Source: Nevskia sp.
GTDB lineage: Bacteria > Pseudomonadota > Gammaproteobacteria > Nevskiales > Nevskiaceae
DNA: 64,000 nucleotides
Direction: 5' to 3'
NCBI GenBank assembly: GCA_019689635.1
Contig: JADGHB010000006.1
Location: forward strand, 1 to 64,000
Shown here: positions 36,481 to 44,958 of the stretch, piece by piece
Layout of the letters: each line of letters begins with the position of its first letter
How positions within the stretch are numbered: the stretch's first letter is position 1
Notes under the pieces: generated by a model
What the model saw: the letters and a program-made list of their open reading frames with translations, nothing else
Told to the model about the DNA's origin: nothing
Databases searched by the model: none
Position numbers and translations under genes: made by a program

Positions 36481-37794
36481 ATGCGTGCCGCGACGATGAG
36501 TTCCATCATTCCGCAGATTCTGGTGTCGCTGGTCGCGCTGGGCATGGCGGTGGCTTTCGTCATCGCCGACCGTCAGTCGCCCACCTCGCGGGCCTTGAGC
36601 GCGGCGCTGTTCTTCATCGGCCTGGCGATCGTGCTCAACGCCGGCTTCCTCAGTTTGCGCGCGAGCGCGCCGGCGTGGTCGGGCTGGCTGGCGTTGCCGG
36701 AAACCGGCGCCATGGCCGCGGTGCTGGAATGGGTGTTGCGCGTGCGGCGCACGGTGCCGGCCGGCGAACGCGACGTGAAGCTCGGCGATTTCATGCTGCG
36801 CCTGGGCCAGGCGGTGGCGCTGCTCTATAGCGGGCTGTCGCTCCTGTTCCCGGACGTGCGGGCGCGGGATTTCCTGTTCGCGTTCAGCCACGGCGACGCA
36901 CTCGCCCGGCCCGGCTTCTGGTTGTTCGCCACGCCGGTGCTGTTCACCGCGCTCACCGGCGTGTTTTCCGGTGCGCTGCTGCTCAACCGCCGGCCAGACC
37001 GCACCGAGCGCCTGCGCATCCTCGCGCTGGCCCTGGCCACGCCGTTTCTGGTCGCCGGCTTCGTGTTGCGTCCGGACTACGGCGCGGTGAGCGAAGTGCT
37101 CGGCCAGATGATCTTCCTGGTCGGTGCGGTGCAATACCACGTGCAGCAGGGCCAGCGCGGCCAGTTCATGTCGCGCTTTCTCTCCGCGCAAGTGGCGGCG
37201 CTGGTGCGCGAACGCGGACTGGCCGGCGCCATGCAGCAGAACTATCTGGAGATCACCGCCGTGGTCTGCGACCTGCGCGGATTCACCGCCTTTGCGCAGG
37301 CCCATCCGTCCTCGCGCGTGATCCAGGTGCTGGGCGATTACTACGATGCCGTCGGGCGCGTGGTCGCCGCCCACGGCGCGACGATCAAGGATTACGCCGG
37401 CGATGGCGTGCTGATCCTGGTCGGCGCGCCGCTACCGCTGGCGGACCACGCTTCCGTGGGCCTCGCGATCGCGCGCGAGCTGCGCGAGACGGTGGGCACC
37501 GTGACGCGCAAGTGGAGCAGCGGCGCACACCGGCTGGGCGTCGGCATCGGCGTGGCCAGCGGCTTCGTCACCGTCGGGGTGATCGGCTCGGCCTCGCGCC
37601 TGGAATACACCGCCGTGGGGCCGGCGGTGAACCTCGCCTCGCGCCTGTGCGAGCAGGCCGCCGACGGCGAGATTCTGGTGGACGCGCGCACCCGCGAACT
37701 GGCCCGCGAGGTGCCGCTCGAACCGCGCCCGCCGATCAGCGTGAAAGGCTTCGACGAAGCGGTGGCGCTTTACGCGCTGCCGCTCGCGGCTTGA
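36481..37794 (+). CDS. Class III adenylate/guanylate cyclase, membrane-anchored
   Basis: A protein of 438 codons with a multi-helix N-terminal membrane region (about residues 5-215) and a C-terminal class III cyclase domain. Metal-binding aspartates are Asp264 in VVCDLRGFTAF and Asp308 in KDYAGDGVLILVG. The transition-state Asn and Arg are in GPAVNLASRLCEQA. Canonical adenylate cyclases have Asp before the VN; this one has Pro (EYTAVGPAVN), so purine specificity is unsure. Start could be 36481 or the ATG at 36496. It is divergent from the degenerate GGDEF gene, pairing two second-messenger proteins around one 211-base promoter region. Confidence 0.88.
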   Translation: MRAATMSSIIPQILVSLVALGMAVAFVIADRQSPTSRALSAALFFIGLAIVLNAGFLSLRASAPAWSGWLALPETGAMAAVLEWVLRVRRTVPAGERDVKLGDFMLRLGQAVALLYSGLSLLFPDVRARDFLFAFSHGDALARPGFWLFATPVLFTALTGVFSGALLLNRRPDRTERLRILALALATPFLVAGFVLRPDYGAVSEVLGQMIFLVGAVQYHVQQGQRGQFMSRFLSAQVAALVRERGLAGAMQQNYLEITAVVCDLRGFTAFAQAHPSSRVIQVLGDYYDAVGRVVAAHGATIKDYAGDGVLILVGAPLPLADHASVGLAIARELRETVGTVTRKWSSGAHRLGVGIGVASGFVTVGVIGSASRLEYTAVGPAVNLASRLCEQAADGEILVDARTRELAREVPLEPRPPISVKGFDEAVALYALPLAA

Positions 37795-37892
37795 GCCTTT
37801 CACCGCCGGCAGCCAGGATGCTCAGGGCGCGGCGCTCGCCGCGGATTTTCCCGCTCGCTGCCATCCGTGAGATCCGCGAGCGAAGCGGGGCT

Positions 37893-38861
37893 TCAGTCCG
37901 CGTCCTGCGGTCGGCTCGCCGTATGGACGCGGCCGTCGGCGCCGACCCAGGCGCGGTACATGCTGCGCGCGTTGAACGGCAGCGCCAGCTGGCCGTCGCG
38001 GTCCACCGCGATGCAGCCGCCGCGGCCTCCGTAGCGGCGCACGGCGTGCAGCGCTTCCGCGCAGGCGCGGTCCAGATCCCAGCCGCACCAGCTGAGGCGC
38101 GCGTGCACGGCAAGACCGAAGCCGGCACGGATGAAGGCCTCGCCGGTGCCGGTGCAGGACACGGCGCAACTGTGGTCGTCGGCGAAGGTGCCGGCGCCGA
38201 TGACCGCGCTGTCGCCGACGCGGCCGGGCAGCTTGTTGGTCAGTCCGCCGGTGGAGGTGGCGGCGGCGAGATGGCCGCGCGCGTCGCGCGCCACCGCGCC
38301 CACGGTTCCGAAGGCCGCATCGTCGTCGCGCGGCCGATCACCCGCGGATTCGTGGTCGTGATCGAGCGTGATGGCGCCGGCCTTGCGCGCCTGCGCGAGC
38401 TGACGGCGCCGCGCATCCGTGATGAAGTGATCCGGCTCGACCATTTCCAGTCCCAGCTCGCGCGCCAAGGCTTCCGCGCCGGCGCCGGCGAAGAACACGT
38501 GCGGCGTGCGCTCCAGGATCGCGCGGGCCAGCCGCACCGGGCTTTTGACGCGCGCAAGGCCGGCGACCGCCCCGCAGGCGCGGACGCGGCCATCCATCAC
38601 CGCGGCGTCGAGTTCGGGGCGGCCGTCGCGGTTGAGCACCGCGCCCACGCCCGCGTTGAACAGCGGACATTCCTCCAGGCGTTCGACCGCCAGCGTCACC
38701 GCGTCGAGCGCGCTCCCGCCCGCCACGAGCAGCGCATGGGCTTGGACGGCGATGGCGCGCAATGCCTCGCGCTGCGCCCGGCCATCGGCGTCCGGCGGCG
38801 GGTCGCCGGCGCCGCCATGCAGCGCCAGACGGACGTGGCCGGGGTCTGGTGTGAGATTCAT
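37893..38861 (-). CDS. iaaA: Isoaspartyl peptidase / L-asparaginase (Ntn hydrolase)
   Basis: A 322-residue plant-type asparaginase that degrades isoaspartyl dipeptides and asparagine. It matures by cleaving before a nucleophilic Thr, here Thr186 in DDDAAFGTVGAVARDARGHL. Other signatures are LALHGGAGD near the start, AVERLEECPLFNAGVGAVLN, and GRVGDSAVIGAGTFAD with CTGTGEAFIR, which form the substrate pocket. Length and processing site resemble E. coli IaaA. The start MNLTPDPGHVRL at 38861 is chosen because in-frame sequence further upstream is antisense to the CsgG-like genes. It is divergent from the lipoprotein gene at 38919. Confidence 0.93.
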   Translation of the reverse strand: MNLTPDPGHVRLALHGGAGDPPPDADGRAQREALRAIAVQAHALLVAGGSALDAVTLAVERLEECPLFNAGVGAVLNRDGRPELDAAVMDGRVRACGAVAGLARVKSPVRLARAILERTPHVFFAGAGAEALARELGLEMVEPDHFITDARRRQLAQARKAGAITLDHDHESAGDRPRDDDAAFGTVGAVARDARGHLAAATSTGGLTNKLPGRVGDSAVIGAGTFADDHSCAVSCTGTGEAFIRAGFGLAVHARLSWCGWDLDRACAEALHAVRRYGGRGGCIAVDRDGQLALPFNARSMYRAWVGADGRVHTASRPQDAD

Positions 38862-38918
38862 CGCGTCGATTATTGTCCAATGTACGTAAACTGTGGCAAA
38901 ACGACCCGGAGAGATCCC

Positions 38919-39581
38919 ATGCGCATCCTGTCGAGCTTGTTCGTCGTTGCGGCCGTCGCTGCCGCGATGGCCGCCTGCACCAGCACCGCCACGGTGGTCA
39001 GCCCGACCAACGGCCCGACCATCACCCAGGCGGTGAACGAGCCCTACAACGGTCCCAAGTACCGCATCGCGGTGAGCGCCTTCGACTACCGCGCCGCGCA
39101 GCGTTCCGACATCGGCCAGGGCATGGCCGACATGCTGGCCGATGCGCTGTTCAACAGCGGGCGCTTCATCGTGCTGGAGCGCGAGCATCTCAACGAAGTG
39201 ACGCAGGAGCAGGACCTGGCCAACAGCGGCCGTTTCAAGAAGGACACCGCGGCGCCGATCGGCCAGCTCGAGGGCGCGCAGTTGCTGATCCGCGGTTCGA
39301 TCACCGCCTTCGAACCCAACTGCAAGGGCGGCTCGCTGATCATCGTCTCCGGCAATGAGGCTTGCGTCACCCTCAATCTGCGCATCATCGACGCCGCCAC
39401 CGGGCGCGTGGTCAATGCCACCACGGTCAACGGCACCTCGGCGCAGAACAGCATCGGCTTGATCTTCGCCACCGGCGACCTCCCCGTCGGGCTGGGCGCC
39501 TACAGCCGCACGCCGATGGAGCAAGCGATCCGCAACTGCATCGACGCCGCGGTTCAGCACATCGTCGCCACCAAGCTGTAA
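38919..39581 (+). CDS. CsgG-family lipoprotein, first of a tandem pair
   Basis: A 220-residue predicted lipoprotein with signal MRILSSLFVVAAVAAAMAAC, lipobox MAAC. The mature part carries CsgG-like features: KYRIAVSAFDYR, GMADMLADALFNSGRFIVLEREHLNEV and QLEGAQLLIRGSITAFEP, then VTLNLRIIDAATGRVVNATTV. CsgG itself is a curli secretion pore of about 260 residues. This is shorter and has no curli genes nearby, so a pore or envelope-assembly role is unproven. The paralogue at 39615 follows 33 bases later, implying duplication and co-transcription. Confidence 0.84.
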   Translation: MRILSSLFVVAAVAAAMAACTSTATVVSPTNGPTITQAVNEPYNGPKYRIAVSAFDYRAAQRSDIGQGMADMLADALFNSGRFIVLEREHLNEVTQEQDLANSGRFKKDTAAPIGQLEGAQLLIRGSITAFEPNCKGGSLIIVSGNEACVTLNLRIIDAATGRVVNATTVNGTSAQNSIGLIFATGDLPVGLGAYSRTPMEQAIRNCIDAAVQHIVATKL

Positions 39582-39614
39582 GGCGCCGCCGATCCGCTCC
39601 GCAGGACTCGCTCC

Positions 39615-40448
39615 ATGAGGCGCGCGCTGACCGCGGCGCTGTGCACGGCTGCGCTCGCGGCGCTCACCGCCTGCGCGAACACCGCCACCGTGACCCGCGG
39701 CGGCGGCCAGACCATCGCCCAGGCGCGGGCCGAACCGGCCAACGGTCCGAAGTATCGCATCGCCGTCGGCGCCATCATCGACAAGACCGATCCCAAGGCC
39801 GAGGATTCGCTCGCCCAACAGCTGCTGGCGATGAACGCCGGGTTGCCGCAAGACCGTCAGCTCACCGCCGCCGCCGTCACCGAGGGCGTGCGCGACATGC
39901 TGGTGACCGAACTGTTCGACACCGGGCAGTTCATCGTGCTCGACCGCCAGAACCTCAACGAGGCGATGGTCGAGCAGGAGTTCTCGCAAGCGGCGCGCGC
40001 GGGCGAGGCCACCCGCATCCCCTTGGGGAACCTCGAAGGCGCGGAGTTGCTGGTGGTGGGCGCGATCACCGCCTTCGACGCGGGCGCTTCGGGCATGGCC
40101 TTGCCGATCCCGGTGCCGCTCGGGAGCTGGCGCAACGGTGTGGGTATTTTCAATCTCAGTTTCAAGCGCGGCTTCGTCGCCATGAACCTGCGCGTGATCG
40201 ACGTGGCCAGCGGCCGCATCGTCGCCGCCGAAACGGTGGAGGGACGCAACACCAGGTTCGGCCTCGATCTGGAAGGGCTGGCCGGCGGGCATTTCGGTTA
40301 CGTGCCCTTGCCCAAGGGTCTGCTCGGCTATTTCCAGAACACGCCGGTGGAGGAAGCCTTGCAGAAGATGGTCACGGCGGCGGTCGCCAAAATCGCCGAG
40401 CAGAAACCGAGCAAGTCGCCGACCGCCGCCGTAAGCGGTGCCGGCTGA
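39615..40448 (+). CDS. CsgG-family lipoprotein, second of a tandem pair
   Basis: A 277-residue paralogue of the preceding gene. The signal MRRALTAALCTAALAALTAC ends in a lipobox LTAC. Matching blocks are GPKYRIAVGAIIDKTD, GVRDMLVTELFDTGQFIVLDRQNLNEA, LEGAELLVVGAITAFDAG and AMNLRVIDVASGRIVAAETV. It has a longer middle segment (GMALPIPVPLGSWRNGVGIFNL) and a C-terminal tail absent from its partner. This length is closer to true CsgG. The TGA stop is directly followed by the stop of the convergent dsbD gene, with no spacer. Confidence 0.85.
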   Translation: MRRALTAALCTAALAALTACANTATVTRGGGQTIAQARAEPANGPKYRIAVGAIIDKTDPKAEDSLAQQLLAMNAGLPQDRQLTAAAVTEGVRDMLVTELFDTGQFIVLDRQNLNEAMVEQEFSQAARAGEATRIPLGNLEGAELLVVGAITAFDAGASGMALPIPVPLGSWRNGVGIFNLSFKRGFVAMNLRVIDVASGRIVAAETVEGRNTRFGLDLEGLAGGHFGYVPLPKGLLGYFQNTPVEEALQKMVTAAVAKIAEQKPSKSPTAAVSGAG

Positions 40449-42539
40449 TCAGCTCGAAGGCAGTGCGTCGATGACGGCGGCAGGCGTCAGGAGCTGCGGC
40501 AACACCTCGGGTGCGCCGCCTTTGGGATACAGCAGGTACAGCGGCACGCCGGAGCGTCCGAAGCGCTGTAGCGTGGCGGTGATTTCGGGGTCGTAGCGCG
40601 TCCAGTCGCCCGTGAGCCACACCACGTCGTGCGCGGCGAAGGCCGCGCGCACCGCGTCGTTGTCGAGAGCGACGCGTTCGTTGAACTTGCAGGTGAGGCA
40701 CCAGTCGGCGGTGAAGTTGACGAACACGGTGCGCCCCTGGCTGCGCAGTTCTTGCAGTCGTTGTGGCGTGTAGCTTTCGTGGGCCGCGGCGGCCATCGGT
40801 GCCGGGGTCGCGGGGACCGCGCGCAACGGCGGCGCGGCGAGTAGCGCCAGGGCCGCCGCGAGCGCGGCGAGTTTCAGCGTCCCGGCCAGCGCGCCGCGGC
40901 GCGGCCACAGCCACAGGGCGAAGGCGAGCAGCACCAGCCCCACCGCAGCCAGCGCCATGCCGTCGCGCGAGGACAGACCGCCGAGCACCCACAGCAGCCA
41001 GGCGACGGAGAGATACAGCGGGAACGCCATGGCTTGCTTGAAGGTTTCCATCCAGGCGCCGGGCTTGGGCAGCCAGGCGCCGAGCCGCGGAAAGTAGCCC
41101 AGCAGCAGAAACGGCAGTGCCATGCCCAGACCCAGGGCGAGGAACACCGCGACGGCGATCGCCGGCGGCTGGGTCAGCGCATAACCCAGCGCGGTGCCCA
41201 TGAAGGGCACGGTACACGGCGTGGCCACCAGCACCGCCAAAACGCCGGTGAAAAACGAACCCCGGTATCCGCCGGTCGCCGCCAACGACTGACCCACGCC
41301 CATCAGGCGCACGCCGAACTGCACCACGCCCGACATCGACAGCGCCATGGCGAACATCAGATAGGCCAGGGCCGCGACGAACACCGGCTGCTGCAACTGG
41401 AAGCCCCAGCCCACCGCGCGGCCGCCCGCGCGCAGCGCGAGCAAGGCCCCGGCCAGCGCCGCGAAGGCGAGCAGCACGCCGGCCGTGTAGGACAGCGCGT
41501 GCGCGCGCTGGCGCCGTGCCACCGCGCCGCGCGCTTCGATCAGGCTCACCGATTTGATCGACAACACCGGGAACACGCAGGGCATCAGATTGAGGATCAG
41601 GCCACCGAGCAGCGCGAAGACCAGCGCCAGCCACAGTCCGACCTCGTTCGCGGGAGGCGCTGGCACCAGGGCCGGCGCCTGCGCGGCGGACGGCGGCACG
41701 GGCGTCACCGCGCCGGGCTGGGCATGGATCTCCCAGGCCTTGACGCTGTCGCCGTCGTGGACCACCAGCACGCCGTCCACCTGCGCCGGAGCCTTGAGGT
41801 AGGCCTCGTTGAGCTGTTGCGACAGGCGCAGCTCGCGGGCCGGATCGTTGTTCACCCGTTGCGGGGCGGAATGTTTGACCAGGTCATTGGCGTAGGGAAA
41901 GAACTCGATGTCGCGTCCCGAGAGCTGGGCGCCTTCCACGCCCAGCGTGAAATCCCCGCCGCGGATGGCGAAGCGCACTTTCCAGTTCGCCGGCGCGGGT
42001 TGCGGAAGTTCGGCGCGCGCCTGGGCAAACGCGGGCTGCGTGCGCGGGTCCGGGGATGGCGTGCTGCCCGCCGCAATGACCGGCAGAGTCAGGGAAAGCT
42101 CGGCCGAACCGGGAATGCACACGTCCTTGCACACCAGCCAGCGCGCTTTGGCGCGCGCGGTGAGCGCCTGGCCGACCGGCCAGTCCGGCGGCACATGCAA
42201 TGCCACCGGCAGCAGCGTTTCGCGGTCGTAGCCGTAGTTGACGATGTCGCCGAGGACCTCGCGATGCGGATACGGCCATTGCAGCGGTCCGGCGGCGACG
42301 CCCGGCGGCAGATTCCAGTCCAGCGCGGTCGGCAGTCCGGAGTCGCCCGGATTGCGCCAATAGATGTGCCAGCCCGCCTGCGGAACGATGCGCAAGGCGA
42401 GCTCGTTGTCGGCGCCCGCGACGAGGCTTTGGTTTTCCGCCACCAGCTCGGCGGTGACGTGCTCGGTGCGCACTTCGTCGGCGGCTGCGGGCAGCAGCGC
42501 GGCGGCGATCCACAAAGCGGTATATGTTAGGTGGCGCAT
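40449..42539 (-). CDS. dsbD: Thiol:disulfide interchange protein DsbD-like, full length
   Basis: A 696-residue membrane reductase that passes electrons from cytoplasmic thioredoxin to periplasmic thiols. It has a signal peptide, an N-terminal periplasmic DsbD domain with CKDVCIPG, then eight or so membrane helices with the two conserved membrane cysteines (LMPCVFPVLSIK and ATPCTVPFM). The C-terminal thioredoxin domain has the CxxC in DWCLTCKFNE (Cys614 and Cys617). The layout fits the DsbD/ScsB class. Its gene converges with the CsgG-like pair with no gap (TGATCA). It could support cytochrome c maturation or periplasmic disulfide repair. Confidence 0.93.
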   Translation of the reverse strand: MRHLTYTALWIAAALLPAAADEVRTEHVTAELVAENQSLVAGADNELALRIVPQAGWHIYWRNPGDSGLPTALDWNLPPGVAAGPLQWPYPHREVLGDIVNYGYDRETLLPVALHVPPDWPVGQALTARAKARWLVCKDVCIPGSAELSLTLPVIAAGSTPSPDPRTQPAFAQARAELPQPAPANWKVRFAIRGGDFTLGVEGAQLSGRDIEFFPYANDLVKHSAPQRVNNDPARELRLSQQLNEAYLKAPAQVDGVLVVHDGDSVKAWEIHAQPGAVTPVPPSAAQAPALVPAPPANEVGLWLALVFALLGGLILNLMPCVFPVLSIKSVSLIEARGAVARRQRAHALSYTAGVLLAFAALAGALLALRAGGRAVGWGFQLQQPVFVAALAYLMFAMALSMSGVVQFGVRLMGVGQSLAATGGYRGSFFTGVLAVLVATPCTVPFMGTALGYALTQPPAIAVAVFLALGLGMALPFLLLGYFPRLGAWLPKPGAWMETFKQAMAFPLYLSVAWLLWVLGGLSSRDGMALAAVGLVLLAFALWLWPRRGALAGTLKLAALAAALALLAAPPLRAVPATPAPMAAAAHESYTPQRLQELRSQGRTVFVNFTADWCLTCKFNERVALDNDAVRAAFAAHDVVWLTGDWTRYDPEITATLQRFGRSGVPLYLLYPKGGAPEVLPQLLTPAAVIDALPSS

Positions 42540-42746
42540 GGGCGGCCGGTGCAGGATGGTGCGAAGTTTAACCCGCCTTCGTCACGAGGTCGCCCGAAAA
42601 TCCGAGGCTAGACTTGATGGAATCTACGCTTGCTGACCGTTGCAACCTGGGAAGGGCGTCTTCCCCGGATTTTCGGGCTGATCGGCACCGACCGCCGCCT
42701 CGACCGACGGGTGAGTGCTCGATCCCCTCATGACGGATGCGGGTTA

Positions 42747-43343
42747 ATGACCTTGTCGAAAGGGTGCAGTTCCGCGCTGCTCTTGTTGCTGGCCTTGTCC
42801 GGGCCTGCGGCGGGCGATGACGTCATGCGCTGCGGCTCGCGCCTGGTCAGCCGGGGCATGCCGACGGCCGAGGTGCGCGCCTTGTGCGGCGAGCCGGCCT
42901 ACCGCGACGCCTGGTACGCGGCCTTGCCCTACGGCGGCTACGCCGCGGACATCGAGGTCTGGTACTACAACTTCGGGCCCAGTCAGTTGCTGCGCCTGCT
43001 CAAGTTCCGCAACGGCGAGCTGGAATCCATCGGCGCCGACGGCTATGGTTTCACGCCGCCGCCGCGGCCGGACTGCGGCCCCGGGGACATCCTGCCCGGC
43101 ATGTCGAAATACCGGCTGCTGTCGAGCTGCGGCGAGCCCTTGAACAAGCGCGCCGAGGATCTCCTGGTACCGGTGCCGCCGCGGTCGGTGGAGGCGCTGG
43201 GCTACGGCGGTTATTACACGCCGGTGTACCGCGAGGAGTGGATCTACAACTTCGGCGCGCGTTATTTCCTGCGCAAGGTGATTCTGGAGAACGGGCGCGT
43301 GAGCGAGGTACGCGACGGAGAACGCGGCTTCGACACGCCCTGA
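42747..43343 (+). CDS. DUF2845 family protein
   Basis: A 198-residue secreted protein with a signal peptide (CSSALLLLLALSGPAAG) and two similar halves. Each half contains a Cys-flanked motif: MRCGSRLVSRGMPTAEVRALCGEP, and DCGPGDILPGMSKYRLLSSCGEP. Each is followed by a WYYNFGP or WIYNFGARYFLR beta hairpin. This is a DUF2845-type repeat domain with probable disulfides. Function is unknown; it may act in the periplasm. The ATG at 42747 is chosen as first Met before a clear signal sequence. About 207 bases separate it from the divergent dsbD, with no further gene visible in that gap. Confidence 0.84.
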   Translation: MTLSKGCSSALLLLLALSGPAAGDDVMRCGSRLVSRGMPTAEVRALCGEPAYRDAWYAALPYGGYAADIEVWYYNFGPSQLLRLLKFRNGELESIGADGYGFTPPPRPDCGPGDILPGMSKYRLLSSCGEPLNKRAEDLLVPVPPRSVEALGYGGYYTPVYREEWIYNFGARYFLRKVILENGRVSEVRDGERGFDTP

Positions 43344-43394
43344 ACCGGCGTGGCCCGATAGAATGGGCGCTCGCGAAAAAACAGGGAGTCCGCG

Positions 43395-44579
43395 ATGAAC
43401 GCGCAACGCCCGTACGATCTCATCCTGTTCGGCGCCACCGGTTACACCGGCGGATTGACCGCGGAATATCTGGCGCAGCACGCGCCGCCCGAGACGCGCT
43501 GGGCACTGGCCGGCCGCAACCGCGCCAAACTGGAGGCGGTACGCGCGCGGCTGGCCGCGCTCAACCCGGCGTGCGCGGGCCTCGAGCTGCTGGCGGCCGA
43601 TTCCAGCGACGCCGACGGACTGCTGCGGTTGGCGCAGTCTGCGCGCGTCCTGGTGAGCACGGTCGGCCCCTACATCCTGCACGGCGCGCCCCTGGTCGCC
43701 GCCTGCGCGCGGGCCGGCACGCATTACGCCGATCTCACCGGCGAACCGGAGTTCGTCGACCGCATGTGGCTGGCGCACCACGCCGAGGCCGAGAACAGCG
43801 GCGCCAAGCTGGTGCACTGCTGCGGCTTCGACAGCATTCCGCACGACCTGGGCGTGTATTACACCGTGCAGCAACTGCCGCCGGGCGTGCCCTTGCAGGT
43901 GGAAGGCTACGTGCGCGCGCGCGGGCAATTCTCCGCCGGCACCTATCACTCCGCGATCAATGCCTTCGCGCGCCTGCGCCAGTACCGGCAAGTGCGCCAG
44001 GAACGCCGCGCGCGCGAGCGCTGGCCGGACGAGCGCCGCATCGGCTCCACGGCCCAGCGCATCCGTTATGACCGCGAGCTGGGGTGCTGGCTGGTGCCGT
44101 TTCCGACCATCGACCCGCAGGTGGTGCGCCGTTCGGCGGCGCTGCTGGAACGCTACGGGCCGGATTTCCGTTACGGTCACTACGTGCAGGTGAAAAAGTT
44201 CGCCAATGTCGCGGCGCTGCTCGGCGGCGCCGGCGCGCTGCTGGCGCTGGCGCAACTGCCCCCCGCGCGGCGCTGGCTTCTGGGGCGTAAATCCTCGGGC
44301 GAAGGACCGACGCCGGAGCAGCGCGCGCGCGGCAAATTCAGCGTACGTTTCGTCGGCCGCGGCGGCGGCGTGCGGGTGGTGACCGAGGTCAGCGGCGGCG
44401 ATCCCGGCTACGGAGAGACCGCCAAGATGCTCTGCGAATCCGCACTGTGTCTGGCTTTCGATCCGCTCCCGCCGCGCGCGGGCCAGCTTACGCCGGCGGC
44501 AGCCATGGGCGAGGCCTTGCTCGCGCGCTTGCAGAGGGCGGGGATCCGTTTCGAGGTGCTGGAGAACGTCCGGGAATGA
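43395..44579 (+). CDS. Saccharopine dehydrogenase NADP-binding domain protein (enoyl reductase-like)
   Basis: A 394-residue protein with an N-terminal NAD(P)-binding Rossmann fold (LILFGATGYTGGLTAEYLA, ALAGRNRAKLEAVRARL, STVGPYILHGAPLVAACA) and conserved HYADLTGEPEFVDRM, then KLVHCCGFDSIPHDLGVYY. The family includes the mycobacterial trans-acting enoyl reductase used in complex lipid synthesis and uncharacterised bacterial reductases. The true saccharopine reaction is unlikely. A central helix (ALLGGAGALLALAQL) may be membrane-associated. It overlaps the DUF423 gene by 4 bases (ATGA). Substrate unknown. Confidence 0.87.
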   Translation: MNAQRPYDLILFGATGYTGGLTAEYLAQHAPPETRWALAGRNRAKLEAVRARLAALNPACAGLELLAADSSDADGLLRLAQSARVLVSTVGPYILHGAPLVAACARAGTHYADLTGEPEFVDRMWLAHHAEAENSGAKLVHCCGFDSIPHDLGVYYTVQQLPPGVPLQVEGYVRARGQFSAGTYHSAINAFARLRQYRQVRQERRARERWPDERRIGSTAQRIRYDRELGCWLVPFPTIDPQVVRRSAALLERYGPDFRYGHYVQVKKFANVAALLGGAGALLALAQLPPARRWLLGRKSSGEGPTPEQRARGKFSVRFVGRGGGVRVVTEVSGGDPGYGETAKMLCESALCLAFDPLPPRAGQLTPAAAMGEALLARLQRAGIRFEVLENVRE

Positions 44580-44956
44580 ACGCGGCGCGCGCGTTTCTCG
44601 CGCTGGGCGCGGCCGCCGGTTTGCTCGGGGTCGCGCTTGGCGCTTTCGGCGCCCATGCCCTGCGCGCGCGGTTCGACGCCCAGTCGCTGGCGGTTTACCA
44701 CACCGCGGTGCAGTACCAGTTCTACCACGCGGCCGCGCTGCTCGCGGTGGGCCTGTGGGCCGCGCTGCGGCCGACGCCCGCGGTGAATTTCGCCGGCGCC
44801 TGTTTCGCCTTGGGGATTCTGCTGTTCTGCGGCAGCCTGTATGTGCTCGTCCTGAGCGGCGCGCGCTGGCTCGGTGTCGTCACGCCGATCGGCGGCGTGC
44901 TGTTCCTGCTCGGCTGGGGGGCGCTGCTCTACGCCGCCGCGGCGTTCAAGCGCTAA
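44576..44956 (+). CDS. DUF423 family membrane protein
   Basis: A 126-residue inner-membrane protein with four helices of the DUF423 (YgdD) family. It shows LGVALGAFGAHALRARFDAQSLAVYHTAVQYQFYHAAALL, the diagnostic block, here running from about residues 18 to 57. Then come LGILLFCGSLYVLVLSGARWLGVVTPIGG and a last helix. Function is unknown. Its ATG overlaps the stop of the saccharopine-dehydrogenase-like gene, implying co-translation. It converges with the response regulator gene, which ends only 2 bases away. Confidence 0.89.
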   Translation: MNAARAFLALGAAAGLLGVALGAFGAHALRARFDAQSLAVYHTAVQYQFYHAAALLAVGLWAALRPTPAVNFAGACFALGILLFCGSLYVLVLSGARWLGVVTPIGGVLFLLGWGALLYAAAAFKR

Positions 44957-44958
44957 AG

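Noticed and set aside
38862-40292. Upstream extension of isoaspartyl peptidase to 799 residues
   Set aside because: The added part is antisense to the two CsgG-like lipoprotein genes. The family start at 38861 gives normal length and Thr186.
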